Shown piece after piece: positions 60,971 through 64,000 of a stretch of DNA of 64,000 bases (position 1 is its first letter; each line of letters starts with the position of its first letter). The translations under genes and the position numbers were made by a program. The notes under the pieces were generated by a model. That model saw nothing but the letters and a program-made list of their open reading frames with translations. It had not been told where the DNA came from and made no database searches. This stretch comes from Algoriphagus hitonicola (GTDB lineage Bacteria > Bacteroidota > Bacteroidia > Cytophagales > Cyclobacteriaceae): NCBI RefSeq assembly GCF_900113375.1, contig NZ_FOPC01000008.1:62001-126000 (forward strand). Reading direction: 5' to 3'.

Positions 60971-61222
60971 ATGAAAACTAAATTAACCCTAACAATCGAC
61001 AAATCAATTATTGAAAAGGCTAAGGGGTTAGCCAATAATTCCGGAAAAAGCCTATCGGATCTGGTTGAGAGGTATTTAAAAAAAGAGATTGATGAGGCAG
61101 AATTGAGGCAGTCCAATATTCCAGAGGAATTCAAAGGGCTTTTTGGGTCGGTCAATTTACCAAGCGAACTAAATGGAAAAGAGGAAATTCGTGAGATTTT
61201 AAACAAGAAATATCAGAGATGA
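60971..61222 (+). CDS. DUF6364-type ribbon-helix-helix antitoxin (second copy)
   Basis: An 83-residue protein. The N-terminal KLTLTIDKSIIEKAKGLANN plus GKSLSDLVERYLKKEI is an RHH fold; the C-terminal part (EEFKGLFGSVNLPSEL, ending REILNKKYQR) matches the end of the paralogue at 49.2 kb and should contact the toxin. It overlaps the toxin gene by 4 bp. The ATG at 60971 follows an in-frame GTG. Directly preceded by an 8-bp-arm inverted repeat. Confidence 0.86.
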   Translation: MKTKLTLTIDKSIIEKAKGLANNSGKSLSDLVERYLKKEIDEAELRQSNIPEEFKGLFGSVNLPSELNGKEEIREILNKKYQR

Positions 61223-61623
61223 AGCGATATTTTTTGGATACGAATATTCTATTAGACTTTTTGGGCAATCGCCAGCCTTTTGGAAAATATGCACTAGAAA
61301 TTTTCAATAAGTCCCGTTTAAAGGAATGGGAACTGTGGACATCAGACAATTCAATTCTTACTAGTTATTATATTATCTCCCAAGAAATCGGTGAAACCGA
61401 AAGTAGGACAAAAATCAGTCGATTAATTAATTTTTTGGAGATTCAACCGACTAAAAAAACACATATTCAAAAAGCCTTAACCTCAGATTTTAAGGACTTG
61501 GAAGACGGAGTACAGTATTTCTCCGGATCCAGTATTCCTAAAATTAAGGGAATCATCACAAGAAATAAGAAGGACTTCAGGTCAAGCCAAATCCCTGTTT
61601 TTGAGCCTTGGGAGGTGGTTTGA
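61219..61623 (+). CDS. PIN domain toxin (VapC-like, second copy)
   Basis: A 134-residue PIN RNase. The first catalytic residue Asp7 is intact in MKRYFLDTNILLDFLG; other acids are in DFKDLEDGVQYF and TRNKKDF. It forms a type II toxin-antitoxin module with the preceding antitoxin gene (4-bp overlap). The target RNA is unknown. About 35-40 percent similar by eye to the paralogue at 48.7 kb, which has Asn in place of Asp7. Confidence 0.88.
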   Translation: MKRYFLDTNILLDFLGNRQPFGKYALEIFNKSRLKEWELWTSDNSILTSYYIISQEIGETESRTKISRLINFLEIQPTKKTHIQKALTSDFKDLEDGVQYFSGSSIPKIKGIITRNKKDFRSSQIPVFEPWEVV

Positions 61624-61755
61624 ATTAAAATTGATAATATGAAATCGAGCACGACGAGAACGACACACACTGGGATGATTATAATTGCGAGATTCCATAT
61701 GACCTATAAAATCAAATTATAAACATATGAAATGATACTATCACCGATAATCCCA

Positions 61756-63054
61756 TCAATCCAACCCCTTCAAAAAAGCCTTAAATTCTTCGAAATTTTT
61801 CCTCATCGGGATCACCTTTTTTTCTCCATCCAGAAAAGCTGCCAGTCGGTCAGGTAAAACTACTTTTTCTCCCAAAGCTTCCTCTACCACATCTTGGAAT
61901 TTGCCTGGATGGGCCGTCTCCAGAAAGACACCCAGGTAGCCGGAATTTTCATTCATAAAATCCTTTAACCCCAAATAAGCCACGGCACCGTGAGGATCGA
62001 GTGTATAGCCTCTCCGATTCACTTTTTGGATTGCTTCGACGGTTTGGGCATCTGTATAGAAATAGCCTTTGACGTTTTTTCTAAATAGATTTTCATCCCC
62101 GCCATAAAGGGCCTGAAGTCGCGGGAAATTGCTTGGATTTCCAACATCCATGGAGTTGGAGACCGTAGAAATAGAAGGCTGGGAGGCAAATGGCGATCCC
62201 TGCAGGTATTCCGGCACCACCTTGTTCACATTGGTTGCGGCCACAAAATGATCGATTGGTAAGCCCATCCGAGAAGCCAAAATCCCTGCACCTAAGTTTC
62301 CAAAATTCCCGCTCGGGACGGAAAAAACCACTTTTTTATCGTTTTTGGGTAATCGCGAATAGGCGTAAAAATAATAGAGACACTGTGGAATCCAGCGGGC
62401 AATATTGATCGAATTGGCAGAAGTCAGCAATAGTTTTTGATTTAGCTTTTCATCCAAAAAAGCCTGCTTGACCAGCGTCTGACAATCATCAAAAACTCCG
62501 TCTATTTCCAAGGCAGTGATGTTTTTTCCTAAAGTGGTAAACTGTTTTTCCTGGAGCTTGCTGACTTTTCCTTTTGGAAAAAGGATAATCACCTCGACTC
62601 CATTCACGCCTAAAAAACCATTGGCTACCGCACTGCCGGTATCACCTGAAGTAGCTACCAAAACCCTGAGAGTCTTTGATTTTTTTTCAACCAACATACT
62701 CATCAGTTTGGAGCAGAATCGAGCCCCAAAGTCCTTAAATGCCAGTGTCGGACCATGAAAAAGCTCCAAACTGTACAGATTTTCCGCTACTTCTACGATG
62801 GGCGCATCAAAGCCTAGCGTATGATCGACAAGCTCTTTGATTTGATTTCCATTCAAATCCTCCGAAAACAATACCTCAATCACGGCATAGCCGATATCCC
62901 GGAAAGTCATATCCGGCATCTTGTCGATTATTTCCTTCGGTAAAACAGGAATCCGCTCTGGCATATAAAGTCCATTATCTGGAGCCAGTCCTTTGATGAC
63001 TGCTTCAGAGAGAGAGGCAGAATGGTTGGGATTGTTGGTGCTGTAATACTTCAT
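61756..63054 (-). CDS. thrC: Threonine synthase ThrC
   Basis: A 432-residue PLP enzyme converting O-phosphohomoserine to threonine. MKYYSTNNPNHSASLSEAVI at the N-terminus, the PLP lysine Lys107 in FHGPTLAFKDFGARF, the SGDTGSAVANGFLG phosphate-binding segment and VPSGNFGNLGAGILA. Standard length for the bacterial type. Encoded 3 bp after thrB stops, so the two are one operon. Confidence 0.96.
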   Translation of the reverse strand: MKYYSTNNPNHSASLSEAVIKGLAPDNGLYMPERIPVLPKEIIDKMPDMTFRDIGYAVIEVLFSEDLNGNQIKELVDHTLGFDAPIVEVAENLYSLELFHGPTLAFKDFGARFCSKLMSMLVEKKSKTLRVLVATSGDTGSAVANGFLGVNGVEVIILFPKGKVSKLQEKQFTTLGKNITALEIDGVFDDCQTLVKQAFLDEKLNQKLLLTSANSINIARWIPQCLYYFYAYSRLPKNDKKVVFSVPSGNFGNLGAGILASRMGLPIDHFVAATNVNKVVPEYLQGSPFASQPSISTVSNSMDVGNPSNFPRLQALYGGDENLFRKNVKGYFYTDAQTVEAIQKVNRRGYTLDPHGAVAYLGLKDFMNENSGYLGVFLETAHPGKFQDVVEEALGEKVVLPDRLAAFLDGEKKVIPMRKNFEEFKAFLKGLD

Positions 63055-63057
63055 GTG

Positions 63058-63984
63058 CTAGAGAATATGAGCGCCTCGGGTATTGATGGCGGAGTGATAT
63101 GCATCTACACCTAGTCCAATGGATTCAAAAACTTCCTGGGCAGCTGTAATAATTCCGGGAATGGGTGCTGATCCTTTGCAAAGGACAAACAGCGTAGGCC
63201 CCGAGCCTGAAATCCCCATGCCCAATGCTCCGGCTGCTTTAATAGCTTCTCGGACTTCATAAAAGCCTGGGATCAAAACTGCCCGATAAGGTTCTGCAAT
63301 CACGTCGCGAAGGGATCTGGAAATCAAATCAAAGTCTCCCTGAAAAAGACCCGTGACGAGACCGGCCACATTTCCGGATTGGATGGTCGCGTGCCTGAGT
63401 GGGATCTGATCTCGTAATACCGATCGGGAATCGGCTGTATTGAGTTGATAATGGGGATGAAGTAAGACACAATGCAACTCTTCGGGTACAGGTAGTTTAA
63501 TGACATCCAAAAGATGATAATCTCTGATCAAGACAAAACCTCCCAGGAGACTAGGTCCCACATTATCTGCATGGCCTGCTCCGCAAGCCACCTTCTCAGC
63601 TGCTATGGCAAAGGGTAATAGTTCGTTTTTTTGAAATGGATTCCCCAGCAACTCATTGGCAGCCACCAATGCAGCGACTGCACTCGCAGCACTAGATCCC
63701 ATGCCAGACCCTAACGGAAGACCCTTTTCCAATTGGATTTCAATACCCGGGTTGATTCCGAGTTCGTCAATCATAGCTTGGATCGCCACTGTACAGGTGT
63801 TTTTGTCACTATCGTAGGGTAATTTTCCACCATCACCTTGGATAGAAATCACCTCCAAACCTGGGCTTTCCCGCTCGGTCACCGTGACCCAATCGCCCAT
63901 GCCTTCCAAAGCAAATCCGAGGATATCAAATCCACAGGAAACGTTGGCTACCGTAGCCGGCGCAAAAGCTTTGATGGTCTTCAT
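63058..63984 (-). CDS. thrB: Homoserine kinase ThrB
   Basis: A 308-residue GHMP kinase phosphorylating homoserine. ATP-binding GHMP motif LPLGSGMGSSAASAVAAL at about residues 89-106, N-terminal AFAPATVANVSCGFDILGF, and a C-terminal AAGALGMGISGSGPTLF. The ATG at 63984 is preferred to the in-frame GTG at 63987. Just upstream, the sequence ends an open frame reading T-R-E-stop with the TGA overlapping the ATG, suggesting a preceding thrA-type gene cut by the window. Confidence 0.94.
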   Translation of the reverse strand: MKTIKAFAPATVANVSCGFDILGFALEGMGDWVTVTERESPGLEVISIQGDGGKLPYDSDKNTCTVAIQAMIDELGINPGIEIQLEKGLPLGSGMGSSAASAVAALVAANELLGNPFQKNELLPFAIAAEKVACGAGHADNVGPSLLGGFVLIRDYHLLDVIKLPVPEELHCVLLHPHYQLNTADSRSVLRDQIPLRHATIQSGNVAGLVTGLFQGDFDLISRSLRDVIAEPYRAVLIPGFYEVREAIKAAGALGMGISGSGPTLFVLCKGSAPIPGIITAAQEVFESIGLGVDAYHSAINTRGAHIL

Positions 63985-64000
63985 CACTCACGGGTGTAAT

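Noticed and set aside
52594..61623. A single defence or mobile island between the two toxin-antitoxin modules
   Set aside because: Core genes (gpsA, acyltransferase, polyprenyl synthase) lie in between and there is no integrase, transposase or flanking repeat.
63984..64000. The last few codons (Y-T-R-E-stop) of a possible thrA-type gene upstream of thrB
   Set aside because: The TGA overlapping the thrB ATG fits an operon, but four residues cannot identify a gene.

Overview
The window is a chromosomal piece of a Bacteroidota bacterium, most likely a Cytophagales member of the Cyclobacteriaceae/Algoriphagus type. Grounds: a SusC/SusD pair and a TonB receptor followed by a DUF4249 lipoprotein; families largely confined to this phylum (DUF3810, DUF4199, DUF2520 Rossmann protein, the long PlsB-like acyltransferase); no clear Shine-Dalgarno sequences; and several upstream boxes of the Bacteroidota form TAnnTTTG. 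The genus is inference. I see no rRNA, tRNA, phage, insertion sequence or CRISPR array.

Layout. 1-8.4 kb: 3' part of the division and cell wall cluster, murD(partial)-ftsW-murG-murC-ftsQ-ftsA-ftsZ, mostly joined by 1-8 bp overlaps. 8.4-17.9 kb: flavin reductase, purine nucleoside phosphorylase, TonB receptor plus DUF4249 lipoprotein, ThuA protein, Nfu iron-sulfur protein, DUF3810 protein, a degenerate M23-like protein and a DMT exporter. 18-23.1 kb: dusB divergent from an operon of a CPBP protease, a DUF2007 protein and CdsA, then glutamate dehydrogenase and phosphatidylserine decarboxylase. 23.1-29.5 kb: small envelope proteins, the overlapping minus-strand unit M16 protease-ispF-mnmD, bshC (bacillithiol), 5-formyl-THF cyclo-ligase and a small outer membrane protein. 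29.5-35.9 kb: a very A+T-rich 576-bp leader, then SusC, SusD and an unknown lipoprotein closed by a strong terminator. 36-42 kb: the complete 2-oxoglutarate dehydrogenase complex (E1, E2 with two lipoyl domains, E3). 42-48.7 kb: DUF2520 protein, pirin, M20 amidohydrolase, acyl-ACP desaturase, a propeller lipoprotein and an M19 dipeptidase. 48.7-61.6 kb: a more accessory stretch with two paralogous RHH/PIN toxin-antitoxin modules, clpB, a DUF4143 ATPase preceded by a tandem-repeat array, a GPAT-like acyltransferase with gpsA, a polyprenyl synthase and a GH43 lipoprotein. 61.7-64 kb: thrB-thrC.

Functional themes: peptidoglycan and division; phospholipid and isoprenoid supply (gpsA, acyltransferase, CdsA, PSD, desaturase, IspF, polyprenyl synthase); TonB-driven nutrient uptake; central carbon and nitrogen metabolism.

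Most gene content is ordinary core genome. The parts least explained by known annotation are small: a 32-bp tandem repeat with an internal dyad in front of the DUF4143 ATPase; a PIN toxin whose first catalytic Asp is Asn beside an intact paralogue; inverted repeats in front of the second antitoxin and the desaturase; two degenerate heptamer arrays between odhB and lpdA; and the unknown third gene of the SusCD locus. I do not see a large undescribed multigene system.
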